A DNA stretch of 64,000 nucleotides from JAIBJN01 sp963802795 (lineage in GTDB: Bacteria > Actinomycetota > Thermoleophilia > Gaiellales > Gaiellaceae): positions 248,001 through 312,000 of the forward strand of contig CAWDJV010000005.1 of assembly GCA_963802795.1 (NCBI GenBank), read 5' to 3'. Shown here in pieces: positions 9,044 through 17,996 of the stretch. The position numbers and the translations under genes were made by a program. The notes under the pieces were generated by a model, which was not told the DNA's origin, did no database searches, and saw only the letters and a list, made by a program, of their open reading frames with translations. Positions within the stretch are counted from its first letter, which is position 1, and each line of letters begins with the position of its first letter.

Positions 9044-9670
9044 CTAGGTGGGAGCCGGGGCCGGCTCCTCGATGGGAACCGGCGCCGCGTCGAGCAGCTG
9101 CTGGAGGAGGTCGCGGTCTCCCTCGACCGTGACGAGATCGAGCCGCTGGTCGACGAACATGTGGTAGACGCCCTCGGGGTCTCCCGTCACGACCACGTCG
9201 GGCTCCTCGACTGGCCCGGCCTGCGCCTCGCCGTCGACGAGCGACGCCACCTCGTCCCCGACGTGGAACTCGAAGCGACCCGGCGGCGCAATCGGGCCGA
9301 GAACCGTGTCGACCGCGTTCGCGAGCCAGCCCGTGAAGAGCTCCTCCTCGTCGGGGGGGCCGAGCGAGCGGGCTCCCCAGAGCGCCAGCTCCCGCAGGAC
9401 GGTCCGCAGGCCGCGGCCGTACTCCGTGAGCTCGTAGACACGTGACGCAGCTGGAGGCGGCAGCGTCCGCTTGGCGACGATCCCGTGCTCCTCGAGCGCG
9501 CGAAGCCGCGAGGCGAGGATGTTGGTCCCGATCCCGGGGAGATGCTCGACGAGGTCCGTGTAGCGCTTCGGCCCGTGCATGAGCTCCCGGACGACCAGCA
9601 GGGCCCACCGCTCTCCGACGAGGTCGAGGGCGTGGGCGACGGGGCAGTACTGCTCGTAGCTCTTCCGCAT
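9044..9670 (-). CDS. HxlR-family transcriptional regulator with C-terminal SCP2-like domain
   Basis: 208 residues. Winged helix at the N-terminus: YCPVAHALDLVGERWALLVV with the HxlR cysteine, ELMHGPKRYTDLVEHLPGIG, NILASRLRALEEHGIVAKR. Residues from about 125 form a sterol-carrier-like domain (GRFEFHVGDEVASLVDGEAQ) as in long actinobacterial HxlR proteins. It diverges from a DHA2 exporter, and the 114-bp gap holds inverted repeats, so repression of the exporter and of its own gene is likely. Confidence 0.92.
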   Translation of the reverse strand: MRKSYEQYCPVAHALDLVGERWALLVVRELMHGPKRYTDLVEHLPGIGTNILASRLRALEEHGIVAKRTLPPPAASRVYELTEYGRGLRTVLRELALWGARSLGPPDEEELFTGWLANAVDTVLGPIAPPGRFEFHVGDEVASLVDGEAQAGPVEEPDVVVTGDPEGVYHMFVDQRLDLVTVEGDRDLLQQLLDAAPVPIEEPAPAPT

Positions 9671-9687
9671 GGTTCACATTCTAGCGT

Positions 9688-9754
9688 GAAGACTTGCTGG
9701 ACTGAAGCCTCTACTTGCAGTTTAGAAGTAATGTCTGCTAAGTTGCAAGTCTTC
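9688..9754. promoter_or_regulatory. Operator-like inverted repeats between the HxlR regulator and the DHA2 exporter
   Basis: GAAGACTTGC at 9688-9697 and GCAAGTCTTC at 9745-9754 are perfect 10-bp inverted repeats. Between them a second ACTTGCAG sits at 9713-9720, so ACTTGC occurs twice direct and once inverted. TTGCAG (9715-9720) could serve as a -35 with TAAGTT (9739-9744) as a weak -10 for the exporter. Position and symmetry suit binding by the divergent HxlR dimer. Confidence 0.6.
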
Positions 9755-9784
9755 TCTGGCGAAAGTGAAAGGAAACAGGTCGAC

Positions 9785-11230
9785 ATGATGGCTTCCGAAA
9801 GTCGCAAGTGGCTGGCCCTCGCGCTGATCAGCGTGGTCCAGTTCATGGTCGTCCTGGATATCGCGATCGTGAACGTCGCGTTGCCCTCCATCCAGGTCGA
9901 TCTCGGGTTCTCGCAGGAAAACCTCCAGTGGGTGATCAGCGCCTATGCGCTCGTGTTCGGCGGCTTCCTGCTGCTGGGCGGGCGGGCGGCCGACCTCCTC
10001 GGGAGGCGAAAGATCTTCCTCCTGGGCATCGTCGTCTTCACGGTCGCCTCGCTCCTGGCAGGGCTGGCCTGGTCCGAGACCTCACTGATCGGGGCACGCG
10101 CGCTTCAGGGGCTCGGGGCGGCGATCATCACGCCCGCGGCGCTCTCGATCCTCTCGACCACGTTCGCGGAGGGTCGCGAGCGCAACATCGCCCTCGGAGT
10201 GTGGGGAGCCGTCGGCGGCTTCGGTGCCGCGGCCGGCGTGCTGCTCGGCGGGATCCTCACCGACGCGCTCAGCTGGGAATGGATCTTCTTCGTGAACGTG
10301 CCCGTCGGCGTCCTCGCCTTCGCGGCGGCGCCGATCCTGCTCGCCGAGAGCCGGGACGCCCATGTGAAGACCTTCGACGTCCCGGGCGCCGTGCTCGTGA
10401 CCGCGGGCCTCTCCTCGCTCGTCTACGGGATCACCCAGGCAGGCCGGGAAGGGTGGCTGGCCGGGGAGACCCTGGCCACCTTCGCGGCGTCGCTCGTCCT
10501 GCTCGTCGCCTTCGTGGGCTGGGAGCTGCGCCACGCCGAGCCGCTCATGCGCTTCGGCATCTTCCGTACCCGGACGGTGGCAGGGGCGAACGTCGCCGGG
10601 TTCATCATGGGCACGGCGATGTTCTCGATGTTCCTGATGTTGACGCTCTACATGCAGCAGGTGTTGGGCTACTCGGCGATGAAGACCGGCATCGCGTACC
10701 TCGCCGTCGCGGGCACGGCGATCATCTGGTCGGCGGTGGCGGCGCAGCTCGTCACTCGCATCGGCGTCAAGCCGGTGCTCACGGCCGGCATGACGATGCT
10801 CACGGCGGGCCTCGTGACCTTCACGCAGGTGTCGGTCGACGGCTCGTACCTCGGCGACCTCCTGCCCGGCTTCCTGCTCATCGGCTTCGGCATCGGCTTC
10901 TCGTTCGTGCCCATCTCGATCGCCGCCCTGGCAGGCGTCCAGCCGGCCGAGGCCGGCCTCGCGTCCGGGCTCATCAACACGTCGCAGCAGATCGGCGGCG
11001 CGCTCGGCATCGCCGCGCTCTCGACGATCGCGACCTCGCAGACCAGCGACGCGGTCGCCTCCGGAGCGGCGTCGCCGGTCGCGCTCGTCGACGGCTTCAC
11101 CGCGGCGTTCGTCGCCGGAGTGATCATCGCCGGCCTCGGAATCGTGGCCGCTCTCACGCTGATCCGCCGCGACGAGCTCGAGCAGCAGCAGGCACCGGAC
11201 GCCGAGCCGGCGTTCGACCTCGCAGCGTAG
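9785..11230 (+). CDS. DHA2-family MFS multidrug exporter (EmrB/QacA type)
   Basis: 481 residues from the ATG at 9785, which follows GAAAGGAAACAG. Fourteen-helix architecture. TM1 has VVLDIAIVNVALPSIQ (DHA2 motif D1), then GGRAADLLGRRKIFLLG (motif A), ALQGLGAAIITPAALSILST (motif B/C region) and GFSFVPISIAALAGVQPAEA near TM11-12. Acts in the inner membrane as a proton antiporter for lipophilic compounds. Very similar in length and motifs to the exporter at 59183-60628. Divergent HxlR gene and operators suggest induction by a substrate. Confidence 0.93.
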   Translation: MMASESRKWLALALISVVQFMVVLDIAIVNVALPSIQVDLGFSQENLQWVISAYALVFGGFLLLGGRAADLLGRRKIFLLGIVVFTVASLLAGLAWSETSLIGARALQGLGAAIITPAALSILSTTFAEGRERNIALGVWGAVGGFGAAAGVLLGGILTDALSWEWIFFVNVPVGVLAFAAAPILLAESRDAHVKTFDVPGAVLVTAGLSSLVYGITQAGREGWLAGETLATFAASLVLLVAFVGWELRHAEPLMRFGIFRTRTVAGANVAGFIMGTAMFSMFLMLTLYMQQVLGYSAMKTGIAYLAVAGTAIIWSAVAAQLVTRIGVKPVLTAGMTMLTAGLVTFTQVSVDGSYLGDLLPGFLLIGFGIGFSFVPISIAALAGVQPAEAGLASGLINTSQQIGGALGIAALSTIATSQTSDAVASGAASPVALVDGFTAAFVAGVIIAGLGIVAALTLIRRDELEQQQAPDAEPAFDLAA

Positions 11231-11237
11231 AAAAGTC

Positions 11238-11270
11238 GTAGCGGGGGGAGCCGCCGGTTCCCCCCGCTAC
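11238..11270 (+). terminator. Strong hairpin after the DHA2 exporter
   Basis: Perfect 12-bp stem GTAGCGGGGGGA (11238-11249) with TCCCCCCGCTAC (11259-11270) around a 9-nt loop, 8 bp after the stop codon. No long T tract follows, as is usual in high-GC actinobacteria. Confidence 0.75.
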
Positions 11271-11362
11271 AGTCGTCCTGCTGCGCCTGCACGTTCTCCC
11301 GCTACCGTGTGTCCTAGTGAACGTCCCCGGTTTGGGGATGGACCTCTACAGAAAGGACCCGG

Positions 11363-11578
11363 ATGGGTTCGAGCTCCAAGAGGCAGACGACGATGGCGAA
11401 GATGGCGCGGGAGAGGGCGCTCAAGGAGCGCCGGGAGCTGAAGCAGCAGAAGAAAGAGGCGAGGAAGCAGGCGGCCGCCGAGGCGAGGGGCGAAGGTGCC
11501 GTCGAGGCGAGTGGCGAGGGAGCCGTCGAGGGCGCACTCCCGGAGACCGGGGTCCACGACGAGACGCCCAGCGGCTGA
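11363..11578 (+). CDS. Small highly charged protein, unknown function
   Basis: 71 residues, ATG after AGAAAGGACCCGG. The sequence starts MGSSSKRQTTMAKMARERAL and is rich in Lys, Arg and Glu (KERRELKQQKKEARK), predicting one long helix and possible nucleic-acid contact. Then come two direct repeats of the type EGAVEASGEGAVEGA. No known domain is recognisable. It is the first of three small genes with good ribosome sites spaced across 11.3-12.4 kb. Confidence 0.6.
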   Translation: MGSSSKRQTTMAKMARERALKERRELKQQKKEARKQAAAEARGEGAVEASGEGAVEGALPETGVHDETPSG

Positions 11579-11749
11579 GCCGGGCTACGGGCGCGGGGTT
11601 ACTCGCCCCGCGAGCCACGCGGAGAGTGTGAGGTCCAGCGCTTCAGGTTTGCCCCGGTCCCATCCGGGTAGTTTCCAACGAAACCCAGGACGAATACCGA
11701 TGGCGTGCCGTCGCCTTCCTTATCCGTTCGAGACGTAAGGAGGCTTTTT

Positions 11750-11965
11750 ATGGCATCCGGACTCGTCAGCGACAACGCCACCGTGGCCCACTTCGGCAAC
11801 GTCGAGATGGACGACGCGGAGGTGAAGACGCTCAGCGGCTCGGCTCTGGTCGATCGGCTCGTGGAAGGCGGTATGTCACGACTGAGCGCCGAGCGAACGG
11901 TCGAGATCGACCGAGGAACCGCTGAGCCTGGGCGCGCCCGCCCGCACTCGCAGGCGCGCCGATAA
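11750..11965 (+). CDS. Small protein, unknown function
   Basis: 71 residues. The ATG at 11750 follows TAAGGAGG with a 7-bp spacer, one of the best ribosome sites in the window. It begins MASGLVSDNATVAHFGNVEM; the middle SALVDRLVEGGMSRLSAERT is amphipathic helix and the C-terminus is basic. No signal peptide and no family match from memory. About 170 bp of non-coding sequence lies upstream, enough for a structured leader, but I recognise no riboswitch in it. Confidence 0.55.
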   Translation: MASGLVSDNATVAHFGNVEMDDAEVKTLSGSALVDRLVEGGMSRLSAERTVEIDRGTAEPGRARPHSQARR

Positions 11966-12212
11966 AGGCGACGTCACCCGGGCCGGCAACACCCGCCGGT
12001 CGTCCTCTTTCGTAGCCGGCTACCCGTTCCCCCTCTACGAGCACGGTCGCTGACGTCTCCGGAGCCCGAGAGCTTTCGGCCGGCGACGTCGGCTGAGAGA
12101 TACCGAGAGAGACGCTGAACCACCTGCTGCGTCGCTGCGAATCGTTCTTTACGCGACGTCCGGACGCATTGCCGGGCGGTGCGGCCAGGTCTCGTGACCA
12201 GTCGGAGGAAAG

Positions 12213-12419
12213 ATGCGCAAGCTTCTCGGAACAATCGCAGCGATGTTGGCGGTCGTGGTGCTCACAGCCATCCTGTTTGACGCGGGTTGGGACAGCCACG
12301 GCGATGTCAGTGCCCGCAGTCTCCCCGGATCCGATCACGCGAGTGCCTTGGCACTCGCAGGCCTGTCCGTGGAGGGCGGCGAAGAGCGCAGCCGGGGCCG
12401 CGACACCGTGACGCCGTAA
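12213..12419 (+). CDS. Small membrane-anchored or secreted peptide
   Basis: 68 residues, ATG at 12213 after CGGAGGAAAG. Residues 2-22 (RKLLGTIAAMLAVVVLTAIL) are a signal anchor. The rest is short, hydrophilic and unstructured (GGEERSRGRD) with no cysteine or cleavage motif that stands out. Unknown role. Confidence 0.5.
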   Translation: MRKLLGTIAAMLAVVVLTAILFDAGWDSHGDVSARSLPGSDHASALALAGLSVEGGEERSRGRDTVTP

Positions 12420-12678
12420 CGCGAATCGCCTTCGCAGAGCCGGTGGTCGAGCTCACCCGGAGGTTCCGCGAAGACGGTCTCTCAGGGATCTAGCGTTCTG
12501 TTAGGCGAACGACTCTCGCCTGGGACTTGCATTGAGCGTGGCCGAGCGGATCGTCTAAGGGGTCGAACGCGTTAGCGTCACGGCGTTCACGGCAGAGGAG
12601 GGCGGTCTTCAGACTGCCGCTAGCGTTCCGGAGCGGAGGGTCGGGTATCGGGATGTCCGCCCGTTAGGCTCGTGAGCG

Positions 12679-13260
12679 ATGCGCGACTATCACTTCACGC
12701 CGGAGAGCTACTTAGCAATGATGCGTGAGGCCGTACCTGGCTACGACCGCCTCGAGGACGAGACCTTGGCCGCGACGGGTGTGGGCGCAAAGTCGGTTCT
12801 CGAGCTCGGGACTGGGACGGGTGAGACGGCACGGCGAGTTCTTGACCGTCACCCCGACGCGCAGCTGATCGGCATCGACGCGAGCCTCGGAATGGTCAAC
12901 GTCGCCCGTGACAGCCTGCCTTCCGATCGAGTCAAGCTACTTGTAGGCCGACTGGAGGATCCCCTGCCGGAAGGGTCTTCGACCTCGTCGTATCGGCTCT
13001 TGCCGTTCATCATCTGGAAGGCACAGGCAAGGCCAATCTCTCCGACGCATCGCCAGCAGGCTCGACCCGGCCGGCCGTTTCGTCCTCGCCGACGTCGTGG
13101 AGCTCGTCGATCCTCGTATGTTGTGACGGCAATCGACCCCGAGGTCGATCACCCCAGCAAGCTCGACGAGCAGCTCGCCTGGCTGGAAGCCGCAGGCCTG
13201 TTCCCGGAGGTCACCTGGACTTACCGAGATCTCGTGGTGATAGTCGGCAGCCCGGGGGCT
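12679..13260 (+). pseudogene. Class I SAM-dependent methyltransferase, multiply frameshifted
   Basis: Starts MRDYHFTPESYLAMMREAVP with an intact SAM-binding glycine motif SVLELGTGTGETARRVL and acidic loop IGIDASLGMV. Near 12975 the frame is lost: FDLVVSALAVHHLEG (motif II region) is in the second frame, RRIASRLDPAGRFVLADVVE (motif III) in the third. The first frame returns with AIDPEVDHPSKLDEQLAWL, WLEAAGLFPEVTWTYRDLVV. At least three indels in 600 bp make it a pseudogene unless the sequence is poor here. The 3' limit is approximate. Confidence 0.75.
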
Positions 13261-13270
13261 AGGGCTCAGT

Positions 13271-13878
13271 CGGAAATGACGGCAGGCTGTGCGAGCGTAC
13301 TGTCGCTTGAGAGGCAATCGAGCGTATCGCGACTTGGTTACAGAGTGGCTATCGGACGTCCCGGCTATCCCCGCTTAGTCGCGCGGGAGGGGCATCTTGC
13401 GCCGAGCGTAACGCTTGGCGAACTTCCAGGCCACCCAGCCGAAGAGGGCATACCGCCATTTGTTCATGGTCACAAAGTTCCCGCAGTCGTTCTGACGGAA
13501 ACCGGTAGTCCGGGGTTATCGGCGCTCAGTTGTTAAGAGAGGACGCTTGTCTGGGCCAGCGTTCGGGAGTGACGCCTGAGGGGCTCTCCCGTCGCGAAAG
13601 TTCAGCGTTGAAGCGTCACGCGGCCCCCTCTAGTCGTGTTGTCGCTTGGAGACGCAAACCCGACGAGCGTACCGGCCGATGGTTGCGCCGTCGGCACGAT
13701 GGCTTCGTTGTTCGCTCCTCTCCCGCTGACGTGGGCGAGCGTAGAGTCGCTTGGGAGCTAGTCAGGGATAAAGACAACTCTGTAGTCGTCGATCCGACGC
13801 CGGAGCCAGATCGGCTGGCTTTGCGACAGGGTCCCTGTCCATTCTTGATAGCCGCCGACAACCGACATTCCGCACCCG
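13271..13878. other. Intergenic stretch without a convincing gene
   Basis: Open frames here lack ribosome sites, codon bias and recognisable motifs. The only structure noted is GGATAAAGACAACTCTGTAG near 13765, which recurs in slightly changed form just after the SRPBCC gene near 14389. This hints that the stretch includes the tail of a decayed duplicate. Confidence 0.4.
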
Positions 13879-14391
13879 ATGCACCTACGCTTCGCGACGA
13901 TGGCTGTGGACGCCTGGGCCGGCATCAACGAGAGCGCCCCAGTGGTGGGCCGGAGCGAGGTTGAAATCGCGGCCGCGCCCGAGAGCGTCTGGGAGGTGCT
14001 GACGTCATTCGAGCACTGGCCGAGCTGGCTTCGAGACGTCAAATCGATGTCCATGCAAGGCCCGGTCGCAGTCGGATCGGTGTTCAAATGGAAGGCGGGT
14101 CCCGGAACGATCACGTCGACGATTCAGCGCGTCGAGCGGCCGCGGCTGATCGCATGGACGGGCCGGACGTTCGGCATCAGGGCGATCCACTTCTGGAGCC
14201 TCGAGGCGCGCGACGGCGGTACGTTCGTCCGAACCGCGGAATCGTACGAGGGTCTCGTCAGCCGCCTCTTTCGCCGACCGCTCCAGAAGACGCTCGATCG
14301 CGCGCTCGACGACGGGCTTCACGACCTTAAGGCCGAGGTCGAACGACGCCTCGGCCCGGCTTCGTCGCCGGCTATGGCGAGTCCGGGATAA
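13879..14391 (+). CDS. SRPBCC-family (polyketide cyclase/Bet v1-like) protein
   Basis: 170 residues. The helix-grip pattern is clear: VGRSEVEIAAAPESVWEVLT then HWPSWLRDVKSM, GSVFKWKAGPGTITSTIQRV, IHFWSLEARDGGTFVRTAES and a long C-terminal helix LDRALDDGLHDLKAEVERRL. Such proteins bind hydrophobic ligands in a central cavity; substrate unknown. An in-frame ATG at 13900 is an alternative start that would remove seven residues. Confidence 0.85.
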   Translation: MHLRFATMAVDAWAGINESAPVVGRSEVEIAAAPESVWEVLTSFEHWPSWLRDVKSMSMQGPVAVGSVFKWKAGPGTITSTIQRVERPRLIAWTGRTFGIRAIHFWSLEARDGGTFVRTAESYEGLVSRLFRRPLQKTLDRALDDGLHDLKAEVERRLGPASSPAMASPG

Positions 14392-14451
14392 GGGCAACTC
14401 TGTAGTGGTGCGACCCGTGCCCGGCTGGACCCGAGGCTTCGTAGAGAGTGT

Positions 14452-14562
14452 TCAGAGGGCGGCGATTAGGCCGTACTCGATCGCCGTCGCCGCCGCGGCC
14501 GACGCAGGCAGGATCGCCATGACCGCGAAGGTGAGCGCGATGGTCACAAGCTGCTTCCGCAC
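14452..14562 (-). CDS. 36-residue Flp-pilin-like peptide
   Basis: A GTG at 14562 follows TAGGAGG with an ideal spacer. The peptide is a signal-like helix, MRKQLVTIALTFAVMA then ILPASAAAA, followed by TAIEYGLIAAL and TGA. The TAIEYGLIAAL string matches the start of mature Flp/Tad pilins, where a prepilin peptidase cuts before the conserved Glu-Tyr segment. A normal Flp pilin continues for 20-30 more hydrophobic residues, so this is a truncated relic or an unusually short product. No tad genes are nearby. Confidence 0.55.
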   Translation of the reverse strand: MRKQLVTIALTFAVMAILPASAAAATAIEYGLIAAL

Positions 14563-14687
14563 GGTTCGTACCTCCTACTGATTGGTGTCCCCACCGCCGC
14601 CGCAGCTCGCTGTCGGCAGGGTGGCGCTAACACACTCTGATTCGCAGCTTCCTGCGACGACGGTTCAGCGCCCGCAGTAGGCGCTCG

Positions 14688-15428
14688 TCACCGAACGAGC
14701 GTCTTCTCCCAGACGGAGACGTGCTTGGTGCTGTCGCTCGTGAACGGCTCGCGTTTCCAACCGCTCCAGCGCTCGCGGAGCGTCATCCCCGCGAGCCGCG
14801 CCATCAGGTCGAGCTCCGACGGCCACGCATATCGGAAGGGGATCGAGAACCCTTCGAGCCTTCCATCGACGATCCCGTAGTGATGGGAGACGAGGCCCTG
14901 CCTCGCCACGTCGAACTCGTCGAGCCCGAACTTCGTCGGACTCTCGAAGGAGAACACGTCGATCGTCTCGCCGGGCGGAAGCCGCCGCAAGCTCGGCACG
15001 CCGACCTCGATCACGAAGCAGCCGCCGGGCTCGAGATGTGCCGCAACGTTCTGGAAGCATGCGACCTGCTCGTCCTGCGTCGTCAGGTTCATGATCGTGT
15101 TGAAGACGAGGTAGGCGACCGAGAACGTGCCTTCGACAGTCGTCGTCGCGAAGTCGCCGATCGTGACCCCGATCGTCTCCGCCCCCGGCTTCTCGCGCAG
15201 CCTCGCGACCATCGCCTCGGACAAATCGATCCCGTGCACGCGGATGCCGCGCCGTGCGAGCGGGAGCGCGATCCGGCCGGTGCCGATGCCGAGCTCGAGC
15301 GCAGCGCCGTCGCCGGCCAACTCGACGAGGAAGTCGACGACCGGGTCGACCACGGCAGGGTCGAACATGTCGGCACTCGACTCGTCGTACCGGTCTGCCA
15401 CACGCTCGCCGAAGTAGTCCTCGGGCAT
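14688..15428 (-). CDS. Class I SAM-dependent methyltransferase
   Basis: 246 residues. Begins MPEDYFGERVADRYDESSAD, a common start for small-molecule methyltransferases. Motif I is AALELGIGTGRIALPLARRG, followed by VHGIDLSEAMVARLREK, motif II SVAYLVFNTIMNLTTQDEQ and motif III HLEPGGCFVIEVGVP. The C-terminus has a substrate cap (YAWPSELDLMARLAGMTLRE). The substrate cannot be told. Cytosolic, apparently monocistronic. Confidence 0.9.
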   Translation of the reverse strand: MPEDYFGERVADRYDESSADMFDPAVVDPVVDFLVELAGDGAALELGIGTGRIALPLARRGIRVHGIDLSEAMVARLREKPGAETIGVTIGDFATTTVEGTFSVAYLVFNTIMNLTTQDEQVACFQNVAAHLEPGGCFVIEVGVPSLRRLPPGETIDVFSFESPTKFGLDEFDVARQGLVSHHYGIVDGRLEGFSIPFRYAWPSELDLMARLAGMTLRERWSGWKREPFTSDSTKHVSVWEKTLVR

Positions 15429-15492
15429 TGCGGCACTCTGTCAAAAAGACGTTAAGTGAGCGCCTCGCCTCTCGCTGCGGCAAACCGCTGCC

Positions 15493-16029
15493 TCAGGCGG
15501 GCTGCCGGCTCGCCGAATACAGGAGGGTCGGCTCGCCCTCTATATCCCCTTCTCTCTCGAGGGTCATGCCTATCTTCTCGGCCACCTTGATGGAAGCCTC
15601 GTTCGCTGGGTCGACAAGGCAGATCAAGCGCGACAGGCGGAGCTCGTCGAAGCCGTAATCAAGGATCGCCTGCGCCGCCTCGGTTCCCAACCCCTGCCCC
15701 CAATAGGCCTTGGCCAGCAAGTACGCCACTTCCACCTCGGAGCGGCCCTCGATCGTCCACGGGATCAACCCGCAGCGGCCGATAAAGTCCCCTGTCATTT
15801 TGTGTATGGTCGCCCACAAGCCGAACCCATACCGGCCGTAGTACACGTCGATAATCCACTCCAACTCTTCTTTGGTCTCCCCATGCGTCAGCGTGCCCTC
15901 GGGGAAGTACTTTCTTACCTCCGAGTCACGGTAAATCGTCGCTAATGAATCCAGGTCGTCCATCGTGAGACGCCTGAGGATCAACCTCTCCGTCTCGAGT
16001 ATGTTCGCCTGAGGATCGGGCACAGTCAT
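15493..16029 (-). CDS. GNAT N-acetyltransferase, RimJ/RimL type
   Basis: 178 residues. ILETERLILRRLTMDDLDSL is the typical RimJ/RimL start. GDFIGRCGLIPW and EVEVAYLLAKAYWGQGLGTE contain the acetyl-CoA pyrophosphate loop (Q/R-x-x-G-x-G/A, here WGQGLGTEA). LICLVDPANEASIKVAEKIG and GMTLEREGDI complete the fold. Acetylates an amino group of a protein N-terminus, amino acid or small molecule. Confidence 0.92.
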   Translation of the reverse strand: MTVPDPQANILETERLILRRLTMDDLDSLATIYRDSEVRKYFPEGTLTHGETKEELEWIIDVYYGRYGFGLWATIHKMTGDFIGRCGLIPWTIEGRSEVEVAYLLAKAYWGQGLGTEAAQAILDYGFDELRLSRLICLVDPANEASIKVAEKIGMTLEREGDIEGEPTLLYSASRQPA

Positions 16030-16157
16030 CTCTGGCGCGGCATGTATCGCCCGAAATCATGCTGTTTGCACGGCTTGTGTGGAGGGGCGTGCCGTCTGGG
16101 AGACGAAACGAGGGAGAGGACGAGACGCCCTCTCCCTTCATCCCCCGGCAGGCGGCT

Positions 16158-17785
16158 CTAACGACGCTCGCAGCCGATGCGACGTCCCGCTCTGCCGCCC
16201 TGGGAGCAGCGGTCGTGGGCGCCGGTGCTGCCGGAGAGGAGGTCGTTTCCACCCGCCCCGTAGAGCGCATCCGATGCGGACATCCCGTAGAGCCGATCGT
16301 TCCCGCCGGCGCCCCTGAGCGTGTCGACGGCCTTTCCCGCCGCGGAGCACGTTGGCAACGCGGTGAGCCGAGGAGGAGGTGGGCGTAGCGGGAGCCGACC
16401 ACGTTCTTGAGACCGAGCAGGGAGTCGGCGCCCGCGCCGCGCGACGCCTTCCTCTTGGCCAGATCGACGGTGACCGCGGAGGATGCCGTCGCGTAACCGG
16501 CGGTATAGCGACCCGAGCCGCCGTTTAGACGAGGTCGGCGCCGGCCGCACGAGGGTTCCACCCCGCCGAGCCCGAGCAGGGTCTGGCCGCCGGGGCCTCC
16601 GAGCAGGGTGTCCGCGAAGGCGGTTCCGCACCGTCTCGATCCCCGCGAGCGTGTCCGCGCCGACCCGGTCGCCGTCCCGGCGGCCAGGTCGACGGAAACC
16701 GGAGCGGCGAAGCTGGAGAAGTCGGCCGTGTCAGCGTCGCCCGCGTCCGCGCCGCTGTCGGCGATCGTGTCGTCGTCGGTGTAAGGCGTAGATGTACCAA
16801 TCCGGGTAGGTGTCGGAGCCCGCCTCCCCGTCCAGATCGTCGTTGCCGAGGCCCCCGTCGATCCGGTCGTCCCCGCCCCTCCCGGATGACGTCGCTTCCT
16901 GGCCGCCGTTCAGGTAGTTGTCGGACACATTGCCAATCAGCTCGTCGTCGAACTGGGAGCCAAGCACTCCGTCGACGCCGGAGAAGGTGTAGTTGCCTTC
17001 CCCGCTGGCGGTTCCGGCGGCGAGGTCGACCTTGACCGGCCCGGGAGCATGACCCAGGCTCAGATCGGCCAGGTTCTGCCCCGCTATCGTGTCGTCGCCG
17101 GGGCCGGGACGGAACGCCGCGTTGTCGCCGCCGACGAGCGTGTCGTTGCCGGCCTCGCTCTCGAGCGCCACCAGAGCGAGTCTGCGACCGGTGCGCGTCG
17201 CGGCGCCGCCGCGCTGGAGAGGAAATGGTTCTCGCCTCGTCCGTAGATAAGGAGACCGTCGATGCCCGTGAAGAGGACATCCAGCTCGCCCGCGGGCGAG
17301 GTCTGGTCGAGGGTGATCCGTCCGCGCCGGCGACGAACGTGTCCGCTGCGGCGGTACCGTAGATGTAGACCTGGTCGTCACGGTCTGCGTCGAGATCGAC
17401 CTGGAACTGGACGCTCGTCCCGCTCGGCGGGCTGGTCTCGCGCAGCACCGAGACGAACGGCCCCCCGGCGAGGTCGATGTACACATACTGGTCTTTGTCG
17501 GCGCCGGTGACAGTGACAGTCTCCGTGTTCTCGGTCGTGGCCGTTCCGCACTGGGCGCGTCGACGAGGATCTCGCGCGCGGGCCCGCGCAGGAACGTCGC
17601 CTCATCGTTATCGGCCGTCAACGTCACCGTCAACGCCGTGCCCGCCTGGCTACAGGAGACAGCCGCCGAGGCAGGCGACGCGAAGGCCGCGTCGCCAGGA
17701 GCGCCGCGACCGTCGCCCCGGCAAGGTGGGTCGCTCTTCGAGCGCAGCACTTCCTCAGGCCGCTTGAATTTCCGATCCTTCTCAT
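16158..17785 (-). pseudogene. Secreted calcium-binding (RTX/haemolysin-type nonapeptide) repeat protein, broken by several frameshifts
   Basis: ATG 17785 follows GCGAGGAGC and opens a signal peptide (HLAGATVAALLAT) that only continues into FASPASAAVSCSQAG after a frame change. Later pieces in different frames carry glycine-aspartate calcium repeats: GNDTLVGGDN, GDDTIAG, FDDELIGNVSDNYLNGG, GGDDRIDGGLGNDDLDGEAG, and at the end GGNDRLYGMSASDALYGAGG. Joined, the product would be about 540 residues, exported, folding as a calcium-filled beta roll. Five or more indels over 1.6 kb make decay, or poor sequence in repetitive DNA, likely. Confidence 0.75.
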
Positions 17786-17996
17786 TTCGTGCTCCTCGCT
17801 TTGGGTTGATTGATCGACGAGAGGAGGATCGGTGACGGGCGCGAGCGTCGGTAGGGAGAGGGCCACACACCGCGCGTCGGTCGGACGCCGACCGAGTGGC
17901 GGTTTTCCGACACAGGCCGCTCGGCAGCGCCGAGCCGGGAGATCCACTCCCAGCTCTGAAGCCGCGGCTGGAGCAGCCGCTTTGGCCTCACGGCGG

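Noticed and set aside
11579..11749. Possible riboswitch ahead of the 71-residue gene at 11750
   Set aside because: I compared it by eye with c-di-GMP, c-di-AMP, cobalamin, fluoride and guanidine consensus cores and saw none; only an ordinary leader can be claimed.
12535..12610. tRNA-like words (GTGGCCGAGCGG) near 12540
   Set aside because: No acceptor or T-arm pairing and no T-loop GTTCGA; not a tRNA.
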